Below, in pieces: positions 24,976 through 33,527 of a DNA stretch of 46,637 bases. Each line of letters starts with the position of its first letter. Position 1 is the first letter of the stretch. The position numbers were made by a program, and so were the translations under genes. The stretch is from NCBI GenBank assembly GCA_002298545.1, contig DBKQ01000024.1, positions 1 to 46,637 of the forward strand. Direction: 5' to 3'. The notes beneath the pieces are model-generated. The model ran no database searches. It had not been told where the DNA came from and worked only from the letters and a program-made list of their open reading frames with translations. This stretch comes from Prevotella sp. UBA746. Its GTDB lineage: Bacteria; Bacteroidota; Bacteroidia; Bacteroidales; Bacteroidaceae.

Positions 24976-26067
24976 ATGAACCTATTCAAATCCGAACACG
25001 ACCGCTACACCAAGGAGCAGCTATCTGCTTACGAGGCGCAGCGACAGGCTGAATATATAGCTTGGGCACCGGTAATCTTTCAGGTGTCGCGTCTTATGCT
25101 GAAATATGGCATCCTCGACTTGCTTCGCGACAACGATATGACTATCGAGGGGTTGCAGGAGAAGACTAAACTCTCGCGCTATGCCTTGAAAATCCTGCTC
25201 GAGGCTTCGCTCAGTGCCGGAACGGTACTTGTAGATACCGAGACGGACAAATATAGTCTGTCGAAGACCGGCTGGTTTCTGCTTACCGACGAGGCGACGA
25301 GGGCAAACTTGGACTTCAACCACGATGTGAACTATCGCGGACTGTTGTATCTCGATGAGGCGCTGGAACAGGGAAAGCCTGCCGGACTGAAAACGCTTGG
25401 CAACTGGCCTACCATCTATGAGGGACTCTCACAACTCGACCCGCAGGTGCAGAAAAGCTGGTTTGGCTTCGACCATTTCTATAGCGACCACTCGTTCAAC
25501 GAGGCATTGAAGATAGTATTCGGCAAGAAACCGAAGCATTTGATGGACGTTGGTGGCAATACAGGGCGCTTTGCCTTGCGCTGTGTAGACTACGACACGG
25601 ACGTGAATGTTACTATCGTGGATTTGCCAGGACAAATCGGTATGATGAAAAAGAATATCGAAGGTAAGACAGGTGCTGACCGCATCAGTGGCTTCCCGAC
25701 AAATATCCTCGACGAGAATAACCAACTGCCCAATGGCAATTGGGATGCTATATGGATGAGCCAGTTTCTCGACTGCTTTTCAGAAGAGGAGATATTCAGC
25801 ATCTTGAGCCGTGCGGCAAAAGTTATGACAAAGGATACTACATTATATATAATGGAGACCTTCTGGAACCGTCAGAAATATGAAACGGCATCCCTTTGCC
25901 TCACCATGACCAGTGTCTACTTCACCGCCATGGCAAACGGCAACAGCAAGATGTACCACTCCGACGACATGATCCGTCAGGTGGAGCGTGCAGGACTTGA
26001 AGTGAAGGCTATACACGACGGCATCGGACAGGGACACACGATTTTGGAATTAGGAATTAGAAATTAG
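24976..26067 (+). CDS. SAM-dependent methyltransferase (O-methyltransferase type)
   Basis: The N-terminal about 110 residues form the winged-helix dimerisation region seen in plant-type and polyketide O-methyltransferases (FQVSRLMLKYGILDLL, TKLSRYALKILLEASLSAG). The SAM site is HLMDVGGNTGRFALRC near residue 187, followed by TIVDLPGQIGMM and WMSQFLDCFSEEE. It probably methylates the aromatic head group of the product; aryl polyene clusters commonly carry such an enzyme. The ATG at 24976 is chosen over a GTG 36 bases upstream because the domain begins right after it. The last residues (ELGIRN) are encoded by a 7-bp tandem repeat. Confidence 0.85.
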   Translation: MNLFKSEHDRYTKEQLSAYEAQRQAEYIAWAPVIFQVSRLMLKYGILDLLRDNDMTIEGLQEKTKLSRYALKILLEASLSAGTVLVDTETDKYSLSKTGWFLLTDEATRANLDFNHDVNYRGLLYLDEALEQGKPAGLKTLGNWPTIYEGLSQLDPQVQKSWFGFDHFYSDHSFNEALKIVFGKKPKHLMDVGGNTGRFALRCVDYDTDVNVTIVDLPGQIGMMKKNIEGKTGADRISGFPTNILDENNQLPNGNWDAIWMSQFLDCFSEEEIFSILSRAAKVMTKDTTLYIMETFWNRQKYETASLCLTMTSVYFTAMANGNSKMYHSDDMIRQVERAGLEVKAIHDGIGQGHTILELGIRN

Positions 26068-26087
26068 GAATTAGAAGTGAGGAATTA
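26046..26087. repeat. 7-bp tandem repeat through a stop codon
   Basis: Six units with consensus GGAATTA run from inside the methyltransferase 3' end across its stop codon (26065-26067). Because 7 is not a multiple of 3, unit gain or loss changes the last residues and the stop position. The rest of the spacer to 26193 holds short AT-rich repeats related to 40480-40560. Confidence 0.8.
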
Positions 26088-26193
26088 TTACTCCTATACG
26101 TCTTATTAGTCCTATAACCCACTATAAGTCTTAGAACTCCCATTCCTCCCAGTTCTCCCAAGAAAAAAACTAACAAACAAAATAATAATAACA

Positions 26194-26436
26194 ATGGAAA
26201 GAGCATTAATAGAAGAGAAAGTAAGAAATTTTTTGATTGACGACCTCGAAATCGACGAGGACAAGATTGCTCCGGAGGCTCGCCTCAAGGAAGACCTTGG
26301 CATCGACAGCCTTGACTTTGTTGATATCGTGGTAATCGTGGAGAAGAATTTCGGTTTTAAAATCAAGCCGGAAGAGATGCAGGGCGTAACAACCCTCAAG
26401 CAGTTCTGCGACTACATAGAGAGCAAGGTGGCATAA
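26194..26436 (+). CDS. acyl carrier protein
   Basis: This 80-residue acidic protein has the phosphopantetheine site Ser39 in LGIDSLDFVDIVVIVEK. VRNFLIDDLEIDEDKI before it and the GFKIKPEEMQGVTTLKQFCDYI pattern after it (split here) fit a typical type II ACP. It is the first of three carrier proteins in the operon and lies just before an acyltransferase and a dehydratase, so it may carry the growing chain. Confidence 0.92.
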   Translation: MERALIEEKVRNFLIDDLEIDEDKIAPEARLKEDLGIDSLDFVDIVVIVEKNFGFKIKPEEMQGVTTLKQFCDYIESKVA

Positions 26437-26468
26437 GGAACAAAATAAAAGAATATTGTCATAGTCTT

Positions 26469-27353
26469 ATGGAGAGCGAGAAGAAAGAATGGGCTGGAAC
26501 CACCTTCGGCAACCAATGGATGCACACACATCTCATTGCAAGTCTGCGATATATGGATGTGCGTTTGCTATATATCTTTGCCTATGTGTTCATAGTTCCA
26601 GTGTGTCTCGTCCTCAATCCGAGCTATGGCATAATATACCGCTATTTCCGACAGCGTTTCGGTTATTCGTCGCTTAGGTCGTTCTGGAAAACATATGTCA
26701 ATCACTGTCGCTTCAGCGAGGTCGTGATAGACAAGTTTGCCATGTATGCCGGTAAGCACTTCCGTGTGGATGTAGTAGGCAAGGATGTATTTGACAGACT
26801 TGAAACCGCAGAGCCTGGTTTTATGCAGTTAAGCTCGCATATCGGCAACTTCGAAATGGCTGGCTATAGCTTGCGCACCAGACAGAAGCAAATGAATGCA
26901 CTCGTTTTCGGTGGTGAGAAAGCCACAGTGATGGCAGAGCGCAGCAAGTTGCTTGCTGGTGGTCATATCCGTATGATTCCTGTAAAGGGAGACATGAGCC
27001 ATCTCTTCGAGATAAACAATGCTTTGGCTAATAATGAAATTGTGAGTATGCCTGCCGATCGCGTGTTTGGTTCGCCAAGGACCATAAGTTTGAAGTTCCT
27101 CGGCAAAGAGGCAAAGTTCCCTGTCGGACCGTTCCAGACGGCAACAATGCGTGAGCTTGACGTCGTTGCTATCAATGTGATGAAAACATCAGTGAAGGGC
27201 TATACGGCATACGTTACTCCACTTGCTTATGATAAAACCGCTCCCCGCAAGGAGCAGATACGCCAACTTGCCGAGAGCTATGTGGCTGAACTGGAGAGTA
27301 TGGTAAGAAGATATCCGACGCAGTGGTATAACTATTTCGAATTTTGGGGCTGA
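26469..27353 (+). CDS. LpxL/HtrB-like acyltransferase
   Basis: This 294-residue protein has one or two hydrophobic segments near residues 33-55 and the lipid A acyltransferase-type motif HIGNFE (H-x4-E) near residue 125. PADRVFG near residue 197 and GPFQTATM (about 219) are also characteristic. In the lipid A pathway such enzymes move acyl chains from ACP to a glycolipid at the inner membrane. Here it probably transfers an acyl or polyene group to the lipid part of the product. Aryl polyene clusters usually have one such enzyme. Confidence 0.85.
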   Translation: MESEKKEWAGTTFGNQWMHTHLIASLRYMDVRLLYIFAYVFIVPVCLVLNPSYGIIYRYFRQRFGYSSLRSFWKTYVNHCRFSEVVIDKFAMYAGKHFRVDVVGKDVFDRLETAEPGFMQLSSHIGNFEMAGYSLRTRQKQMNALVFGGEKATVMAERSKLLAGGHIRMIPVKGDMSHLFEINNALANNEIVSMPADRVFGSPRTISLKFLGKEAKFPVGPFQTATMRELDVVAINVMKTSVKGYTAYVTPLAYDKTAPRKEQIRQLAESYVAELESMVRRYPTQWYNYFEFWG

Positions 27354-27387
27354 CATTTTTTAATGGACCGGCTAATAAAAGAATATT

Positions 27388-27852
27388 ATGGAATTTGATT
27401 TTAACAGTCCAACTCGTGAGCTTTTATGCTCAATTGACATTAATGAGCTTCTGCCACAGCAGAAGCCGTTTGTAATGGTAGGTAGACTGATTCACTTTGA
27501 TGAACGGACAACGGAGACGGAAACTGAAATCAAGGCAGACAATATCTTTGTTGATGATGGCTTGTTCAGTGCCTCCGGACTGATAGAGAATATCGCCCAA
27601 ACCTGTGCTGTTCGCATTGGATATGTAAACAGGTTCATCTTGAAGAAAGGGATACAGCTTGGCTTTATCGGAGCAATACGCAATCTTGAAGTAATGGCTC
27701 TCCCTCAAGCTGGCGATACGATTACTACACGTGTTGAAGTTCTTGAAAGCGTGTTTGGAATGACTCTTGCCAAGGCAGAGGTAACGTGTGACGGAAAGTT
27801 GCTTGTAACGACAGAGATAAAAATTGCACTAAAGGAAGGAACGGAGAAATGA
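27388..27852 (+). CDS. 3-hydroxyacyl-ACP dehydratase-like hotdog protein
   Basis: This 154-residue single hotdog protein begins ELLPQQKPFVMVGRLIHFDE, the pattern of ApeP/FabZ-like dehydratases in polyene clusters. GLIENIAQTCAVRIGY holds the central helix. The strict HxxxG(x)xxPG histidine motif of FabZ is not visible, so it may be the partner subunit of a heterodimer with the second dehydratase at 33511. It overlaps the next gene by 4 bases (ATGA), implying coupled translation. Role inferred: removing water to set double bonds. Confidence 0.8.
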   Translation: MEFDFNSPTRELLCSIDINELLPQQKPFVMVGRLIHFDERTTETETEIKADNIFVDDGLFSASGLIENIAQTCAVRIGYVNRFILKKGIQLGFIGAIRNLEVMALPQAGDTITTRVEVLESVFGMTLAKAEVTCDGKLLVTTEIKIALKEGTEK

Positions 27853-28271
27853 AAGAATTGAAAACTTCAAAATTCTTTGATGTGCGTTTCAGCGAGGTGG
27901 ACTCGATGAATGTGGTATGGCACGGCTCTTATCCGCTTTATTTCGAGGATGCACGAGAGGCCTTCGGCAAGGAGTACGACCTTGAATATATGGGATTCTT
28001 CAAGCATGGATATTTTGCTCCGCTCGTGGAACTCACATTCCATTACAAGAAACCGATACGTTATGAAATGCGCCCGAGAATAGATATTATATATCGTCCT
28101 ACAGAGGCTGCAAAGATAGTTTTTGACTATGAGATTCATGACCCTAAGGATGATTCCATTCTTGCAACTGGGCATTCCGTACAGGTGTTCATGGATACCG
28201 ACTACAATCTTGTTTGGGACAATCCCCCTTTCTATCTTGAATGGAAGAAACGCTGGGGGCAGGTGGAGTAA
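27849..28271 (+). CDS. acyl-ACP/CoA thioesterase (4HBT hotdog)
   Basis: This 140-residue hotdog protein has the 4-hydroxybenzoyl-CoA thioesterase-type start FFDVRFSEVDSMNVVWHGSYPLYFEDAR (split here). The catalytic Asp is in the EVDSMN part, and the WHG residues are next to it. TFHYKKPIRYEM and HSVQVFMDTDY follow. It probably releases or edits carrier-bound chains. By position and family it corresponds to ApeK. The ATG overlaps the preceding stop by 4 bases. Confidence 0.85.
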   Translation: MKELKTSKFFDVRFSEVDSMNVVWHGSYPLYFEDAREAFGKEYDLEYMGFFKHGYFAPLVELTFHYKKPIRYEMRPRIDIIYRPTEAAKIVFDYEIHDPKDDSILATGHSVQVFMDTDYNLVWDNPPFYLEWKKRWGQVE

Positions 28272-28297
28272 ACTCCTGTAATTTTCTTGACTAAAAC

Positions 28298-29983
28298 ATG
28301 GCATATATAATAGGACATAATATATTATCGCCTCTCGGCTACACTTCTAACGCCAATTATGAGGCTGTAAAAGAAGGACAATCAGCACTCGCCGTTTATC
28401 CGGCAGGAAGCAGAGGAGTGCCCGAGGCTTTCTGTGCGTCGCTTTTCAGCGAAGCTCAGAATGAGGATATTGCCGTTTCCGGACTTACACTGTTTGAATC
28501 GTCTATTGCTGTGTCTGCAAGAAAAGCTATTCTGAATAGTGGAATTTCCGTTTCCGATGGAAAAACGGTTTTGATTCTCAGTACAACGAAGGGCAACACG
28601 GATTTGACGTCTCCTGCCGACAGTGCAAGGCGCATAGCAAAATATCTGAATATACCTACAGAACCTATTGTAGTGTGCAATGCCTGTATCTCCGGACTGG
28701 CTGCCGTTGTTCTCGGCAAACGTCTGATAGAGGCTGGCGCATATGACTATGTTATAGCTTGTGGAGCCGACCGACAGGGAAAGTTTATCATTTCCGGCTT
28801 TCAGTCGCTCAAGGCGTTGTCGCCGGAAGAATGCCGGCCGTTCGACATAGAGCGTCTTGGACTTAACCTTGGCGAGGCTGCTGCAACTGTAGTGATGAGC
28901 AGGGAAAAGCAGAGCAATGGTGATTGGAATATCGTAAGCGGTGCCGTTCGCAATGATGCCTATCATGTTAGTGCTCCGTCGAGAAAAGGCGAGGGACTTT
29001 ACAGGGCTTTGTGCCGCATCGTCGGCGGTAAAAGTAAAGACAGACTTGCCTTTGTGAATGCTCATGGCACGGCAACCATGTTCAACGACCAAATGGAGTC
29101 TGTTGCCTTGCAGCGCATGGGATACACCGATATCCCAGTGAATGCTCTGAAAGGATATTTCGGACATACTATGGGGGCTGCCGGAATTCTCGAACTTATT
29201 TTGTCGATGCTTGCAGCTGACGATGGGTATGTTATCGGAACGCGTGGCTTTGAAGAGCCTGGCGTATCGGGCAACATAATGATTTCGTCAAATGGTAGCA
29301 AGACGGATAAGCGTGATTTCATAAAGATGCTCTCAGGCTTTGGCGGATGTAATGCTGCTGTATGGATAAGTAAGGATATGACGGATGATGAGGCTGATTA
29401 TAAAACAAGGTTCAGTCGCAAACATTCTGTCAATATAACTCCCCACAGCGTATCTGTTGACGGCGTGGATATAGAAACGGAAGGTCAAGGAAAAGAACTT
29501 CTCACCAATTTATATAAGAAAAGGATTGGCGAATATGCCAAATTCTATAAGATGGACGGACTAAGCCGCCTTGGATTCGTTGCCTCTGAATTGCTTCTGC
29601 AAACGGAAGATATGGAGCGTTTCAAAGAGAGGGAAGATAGGGCGACGGTATTGTTCAACCACTCCTCGTCGGTGGATTCCGACAAAAAATATATGGAGTC
29701 GATTGCTGATGCTGAGAATTATTTTCCGAGTCCTTCTGTCTTTGTATATACTCTGCCGAATATAGTAACAGGCGAGATTGCCATGCGCAACAAATATTAT
29801 GGTGAGACATCATTCTATATCCTTCCGGATAAAAACGAGAAACTGATGCAGGCAATATTGCAGACTGCATTTTCTGACCCACATACAACGAGCATTATTG
29901 GTGGATGGATAGATTATGTTGACGCCGGAAACTTTGTTGCCGATATCGGTATATATGAAAAGGAAGACAATAAAACTTTATAA
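28298..29983 (+). CDS. 3-ketoacyl-ACP synthase with extra C-terminal ketosynthase-like half
   Basis: Residues 1 to about 365 form a condensing enzyme: SPLGYTSNANYEAV at the start, active-site Cys130 in CNACISGLAAVV, His in NAHGTATMFND (about 255) and His in GYFGHTMGAAG. Residues about 390-561 look like the N-terminal half of another ketosynthase (Ketoacyl-synt_2 type): GLSRLGFVASELLL, NHSSSVDSDKKYMESI, FPSPSVFVYTLPNIVTGEIA and TSIIGGWIDYVD. There is no cysteine where the nucleophile would be (GETSFYI). Stand-alone half-ketosynthases act as chain-length factor partners in aryl polyene synthesis, as I recall for ApeC. Here the piece is fused. At 561 residues it is about 150 longer than usual. 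Confidence 0.87.
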   Translation: MAYIIGHNILSPLGYTSNANYEAVKEGQSALAVYPAGSRGVPEAFCASLFSEAQNEDIAVSGLTLFESSIAVSARKAILNSGISVSDGKTVLILSTTKGNTDLTSPADSARRIAKYLNIPTEPIVVCNACISGLAAVVLGKRLIEAGAYDYVIACGADRQGKFIISGFQSLKALSPEECRPFDIERLGLNLGEAAATVVMSREKQSNGDWNIVSGAVRNDAYHVSAPSRKGEGLYRALCRIVGGKSKDRLAFVNAHGTATMFNDQMESVALQRMGYTDIPVNALKGYFGHTMGAAGILELILSMLAADDGYVIGTRGFEEPGVSGNIMISSNGSKTDKRDFIKMLSGFGGCNAAVWISKDMTDDEADYKTRFSRKHSVNITPHSVSVDGVDIETEGQGKELLTNLYKKRIGEYAKFYKMDGLSRLGFVASELLLQTEDMERFKEREDRATVLFNHSSSVDSDKKYMESIADAENYFPSPSVFVYTLPNIVTGEIAMRNKYYGETSFYILPDKNEKLMQAILQTAFSDPHTTSIIGGWIDYVDAGNFVADIGIYEKEDNKTL

Positions 29984-30033
29984 AGTATAATAATGTAGCG
30001 GGTATATTTCCGCTTATAAAATAAAAAAGGAAA

Positions 30034-30294
30034 ATGGAAGATTTGATAAAAGAACTGAAGGAAGAGATTATAAAGGCGTTGAACCTTGAGGAGATGACGC
30101 CGGAGGAGATTGACGAAAACGATGCCTTGTTTGGCGACGACGGTCTTGGTCTCGACTCTATCGATGCCCTTGAACTTATCGTGTTGCTGGAGAAGAAATA
30201 TGGCATCAAACTTGCTAATCCTGCTGCCGGAAAGGAAATTTTCAAGAGTGTGGCAACGATTGCCGACTATGTTAGCAAGAACAGGAAAAAGTAA
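30034..30294 (+). CDS. acyl carrier protein
   Basis: This 86-residue acidic protein has the pantetheine site Ser42 in GLGLDSIDALELIVLLEKKYG (split for length). The DDGLGLDSID form with two extra glycines is typical of ACPs in polyene and flexirubin clusters. It lies between two extended ketosynthases, so it is a good candidate for the carrier used in chain extension. Confidence 0.92.
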   Translation: MEDLIKELKEEIIKALNLEEMTPEEIDENDALFGDDGLGLDSIDALELIVLLEKKYGIKLANPAAGKEIFKSVATIADYVSKNRKK

Positions 30295-30325
30295 ACACAA
30301 GTTCTAATATAAACATTTGGCAGAG

Positions 30326-32086
30326 ATGAATATAGTTATAACAGCAGAAGGTATCGTTTCGGCTATTGGCAATAGCGAGGCGGAGGTCGTGGAGTCGTTG
30401 CGCTCAAGAAATAGCGGTATCGGCGAGATGCAGTTTCTCCAGTCTAAGCATAAGGAATTGCCTGTAGGCGAAGTAAAGATGTCTAATAGCGAGATGAAGA
30501 CTGCTCTTTGTATTCCTCAAACAGAGGAAGTAAGTCGTACTTCGCTTATGGGTATTCTGGCAATACGTCAATTTGCTGATTCTCTGCCTAAAAAGAAAGA
30601 TACAGATTCTACCCGTATTGTTCTAATTTCCGGAACTACGGTCGGAACGATGGATATTACGGAAAGACATTTCCATAATATTCTTGAAGAGCAAGACCTA
30701 TCGTTCCTGAAATACCACGGCTGTGGCGGAAGTACACAGCGGATTGCTGATTACTTCGGTTGCTTCTCTGATGTAACAACTGTATCTACGGCTTGTTCGT
30801 CGGCGGCAAATGCCATTTTGCTTGGTGCCAACATGATAAAAGCCGGTAAGGCAGACGTTGTGGTGGCTGGCGGTAGCGAGTCTCTGTCGCGCTTCCATCT
30901 GAATGGTTTTAATTCGTTGATGATACTCGACAAGGAGAGGTGTAGACCGTTTGATAAGACACGTGCCGGACTGAATCTTGGAGAAGGTGCAGCTTTTGTC
31001 GTTCTTGAGTCTGAAGAGCATGCAAAAAAGCGTGGAGCAGAAATCCATGCCTATCTTGCAGGATACGGTAATGCTTGTGATGCTTTCCATCAAACGGCGT
31101 CGTCGGATAATGGCGAAGGAGCATATCTTGCGATGAAGGAGGCTTTGGCAATGGCTGGATTACATCCGGAGGATATACAGTATGTAAATGCTCACGGCAC
31201 GGGAACGCCAAACAATGACCAGAGTGAGGGTGTTGCCTTGAAGCGTGTGTTTGATGAGTGTATGCCCCTTGTTTCAAGCACTAAGTCGTTTACAGGACAT
31301 ACAACGAGTGCATCGGGAGGTATTGAGACTGTAATTTGTCTGTTGGCTATGAAATACGGTTTTGTACCTGCAAATCTCGGTTGGCAGAACCAAATAGAAG
31401 GTGGTATCACACCTACACTTGGTGTGGACGAAATCAAGCTTGACAATGTTGTCTGCAATTCGTTTGGTTTCGGTGGCAATGACACATCGCTTATCCTTTC
31501 AAAGAACAAGCCTGTAGCAAGCATTGCTGTATATAACCCGGATATGAAGATAAAAGTTCTGTCAAAGGTAGAAATCACGTCGGATGATGAATTGTCAGAA
31601 ATCCGCAAATACGTTAAGCCTATAGCTGCAAGACGTATGGGAAAACTGATGAAAAGTTCGCTGCTGTCCTCTCTAACGGCATTGGAACAGGCGGGAGTGG
31701 AAATGCCGGATGCGGTGATAACAGGTACGGCGTACGGATGTCTGGAGAATACGGAGCGGTTGCTTCGCCAAATAGATGCTGAGGAAGAGGAGAGTATCAG
31801 TCCTACATATTTCATGCAGAGCACTCACAATACTATTGGTAGTAATATAGCTATAAAACTTGGTTGCCATGGATACAACTCGACATATAGTCAGCGTGGT
31901 GATTCGCTAGAATGGGCAATAAGGGATGCGGAACTTTTGATCCGTAGCGGCAAGTGCCGTACTGTTCTTGTGGGATGTCACGATGAGTCTACACCAACAT
32001 TAAAGAGTATGCTCGACAGAATTGGTGTGCCGTATTTTAGTACTCCAGTTCATTCTATATCGATGTTATTGTCATGTGGAGAGTAG
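30326..32086 (+). CDS. 3-ketoacyl-ACP synthase with extra C-terminal ketosynthase-like half
   Basis: The N-terminal about 395 residues are a full condensing enzyme with Cys157 in STACSSAANAIL, His in NAHGTGTPNNDQ and His in KSFTGHTTSASGG. From about residue 410 a second domain follows, with AVITGTAYGCLENTERLL, SPTYFMQSTHNTIGSNIAIK, GDSLEWAIRDAELLIRSG and TVLVGCHDESTPTL. This is the fold of a ketosynthase N-terminal half whose nucleophile position reads NSTYSQ instead of TACSSG. It may be a built-in chain-length factor. The start used is ATG at 30326; a TTG at 30317 in the same frame adds three residues. It overlaps the next gene by 13 bases. Confidence 0.87.
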   Translation: MNIVITAEGIVSAIGNSEAEVVESLRSRNSGIGEMQFLQSKHKELPVGEVKMSNSEMKTALCIPQTEEVSRTSLMGILAIRQFADSLPKKKDTDSTRIVLISGTTVGTMDITERHFHNILEEQDLSFLKYHGCGGSTQRIADYFGCFSDVTTVSTACSSAANAILLGANMIKAGKADVVVAGGSESLSRFHLNGFNSLMILDKERCRPFDKTRAGLNLGEGAAFVVLESEEHAKKRGAEIHAYLAGYGNACDAFHQTASSDNGEGAYLAMKEALAMAGLHPEDIQYVNAHGTGTPNNDQSEGVALKRVFDECMPLVSSTKSFTGHTTSASGGIETVICLLAMKYGFVPANLGWQNQIEGGITPTLGVDEIKLDNVVCNSFGFGGNDTSLILSKNKPVASIAVYNPDMKIKVLSKVEITSDDELSEIRKYVKPIAARRMGKLMKSSLLSSLTALEQAGVEMPDAVITGTAYGCLENTERLLRQIDAEEEESISPTYFMQSTHNTIGSNIAIKLGCHGYNSTYSQRGDSLEWAIRDAELLIRSGKCRTVLVGCHDESTPTLKSMLDRIGVPYFSTPVHSISMLLSCGE

Positions 32087-32427
32087 TGGTATATGCCGTA
32101 GCGCAGAGTGCGTTGCTTGCAGCAGGACAGGTGTTCTTGAAGTTCGGACTTGCAAGGATGTTGCCGTTTGGTTGGAACAGACAGTTTTGGATGAGTGCGT
32201 TGTTTAACTGGCAGTTTGCCATGAGCGGACTGACGTTTGGAGCGAGTTCTGTTCTTTGGATGCATATCGTGAAACGCTATCCGCTCAGTGTGGCTTATCC
32301 GATGATTAGTCTTAGCTATGTATTCGGCATGATTGCTGCAATGGTGTTCTTTCATGAGGAGGTGTCATTGCTCAAGTGGTTAGGAATTGCGTTTATAATA
32401 TTCGGATGCTGCTTGATTGCCAAGTGA
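32074..32427 (+). CDS. small EamA/EmrE-like membrane protein
   Basis: This 117-residue protein has four hydrophobic helices: YAVAQSALLAAGQVFLKFG, FAMSGLTFGASSVLWM, VAYPMISLSYVFGMIAAMVF and KWLGIAFIIFGCCLIA. This is the size and layout of small DMT/EmrE-like transporters such as ArnE, which pair up to move lipid-linked groups. It could help move an intermediate across the inner membrane. The start is inside the preceding ketosynthase gene, so translation is probably coupled. Other single EamA-like proteins are often regulators or of unknown role. Confidence 0.75.
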   Translation: MWRVVVYAVAQSALLAAGQVFLKFGLARMLPFGWNRQFWMSALFNWQFAMSGLTFGASSVLWMHIVKRYPLSVAYPMISLSYVFGMIAAMVFFHEEVSLLKWLGIAFIIFGCCLIAK

Positions 32428-32500
32428 TTCTGGAAGAGAGAATAGAGATTAGAGAAAAGGGAATAAAGATTTATGGTTATACTATAATGATAAGGTAATT

Positions 32501-33130
32501 ATGAATATGAAGAAATTATTGCTTTCATTAGTATTGATGTTAGTTTGTGCTTCTGCAGCCTTTGCACAGAGCGCAGCCGATGCCAAGATTATCCAGCAGA
32601 TTAATGCTGTAGCGTCGAAAATGAGAACCATGCAGTGTGATTTTGTGCAGACAAAACACATGAAGATGCTCAATGACAAGATGGTATCACACGGCAAGAT
32701 GTATTATCAGCAGAGCGACAAACTGCGTTGGGAGTATACTTCGCCTTATACTTATACCTTTGTGCTCAATGGCTCGAAGGTGCTGCTTAGCAAAGGCAAG
32801 CGCAACGATGTGATAAATGTGAACCAGAGCAAGTTCTTTAAGGAAATTGCACGTATCATGATGAATTCTGTTGTCGGGAAATGTCTTTCTGATAAAAAGG
32901 ATTTCCGTACTTCTATAGCTACGACAAACTCAGAATGGATTGCCACCCTTGTTCCGCAGCGCAAGGAGATGAAACAGATGTTTCAGAGGATTGTTCTGCA
33001 TTTCAACAAGTCAAGGAAGATGGTATCGACGGTAGAACTCGTAGAGAAAAAAGGCGACCGTACGGTAATACAACTGACAAACGTTAAGACAAATTCCTCG
33101 ATAAATGCAAAAGTATTCAGCGTTAATTAG
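32501..33130 (+). CDS. LolA-like outer-membrane lipoprotein carrier protein
   Basis: This 209-residue periplasmic protein has a signal peptide (MKKLLLSLVLMLVCASAAFA). IIQQINAVASKMRTMQCDFVQ and MLNDKMVSHGKMYYQQSDKLRWEYT (split) are the classical LolA-like start. YTFVLNGSKVLLSKG follows. LolA-type carriers move lipoproteins or lipid-linked products through the periplasm. Aryl polyene clusters contain a LolA-like protein, which fits delivery of the pigment lipid to the outer membrane. Its 3' end overlaps the next gene by 26 bases. The Met at codon 3 is an equally possible start. Confidence 0.87.
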   Translation: MNMKKLLLSLVLMLVCASAAFAQSAADAKIIQQINAVASKMRTMQCDFVQTKHMKMLNDKMVSHGKMYYQQSDKLRWEYTSPYTYTFVLNGSKVLLSKGKRNDVINVNQSKFFKEIARIMMNSVVGKCLSDKKDFRTSIATTNSEWIATLVPQRKEMKQMFQRIVLHFNKSRKMVSTVELVEKKGDRTVIQLTNVKTNSSINAKVFSVN

Positions 33131-33527
33131 TTCCATACTTCTATTCTTCAGTGCTGAAGTTGCCGGGGCACAGACTCTTTATCCCCAAAATCAAGGAGAC
33201 AAGGTCCGTTCTTCGGCGATGATAGAGATGCCGAAAGGATATGTCAGTGGCATTTGTGTGATGTATAACGACGGCACGGATGTCAAGGCAAGTATATTCA
33301 ACGAGTTTGGCATATCAGCGATAGACTTTGTGTATAATCCGCAAAAGGACAAGGTGAAGCTTGTCAGTGTGATAAAAATGCTCAATAAGTGGTATATCCG
33401 CAGGTTGTTGAAGAGTGATTTGCGAAAGGTTATCCATAAACTCCAACAGGGTGAAGGCGAGTACCGCAACGAGAAATATAAAATAGACTATAAATTCAGT
33501 GAGCTAAAAGATGAAACTGAAGAATGA
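33105..33527 (+). CDS. secreted protein of unknown function, LolA-linked
   Basis: Not recognised with confidence. The 140-residue protein has a signal peptide (SALISSILLFFSAEVAGA) and a mature domain rich in beta-strands, e.g. AMIEMPKGYVSGICVMYNDG and IFNEFGISAIDFVYNP. KWYIRRLLKSDLRKVIHKL near residues 95-115 is basic and could be a helix. It overlaps LolA by 26 bases at its start and the dehydratase by 17 at its end, which ties it tightly to the export part of the operon. A periplasmic partner of LolA is my guess. Its position resembles that of small lipoprotein-like genes in other polyene clusters, but no lipobox is present. Confidence 0.7.
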   Translation: MQKYSALISSILLFFSAEVAGAQTLYPQNQGDKVRSSAMIEMPKGYVSGICVMYNDGTDVKASIFNEFGISAIDFVYNPQKDKVKLVSVIKMLNKWYIRRLLKSDLRKVIHKLQQGEGEYRNEKYKIDYKFSELKDETEE

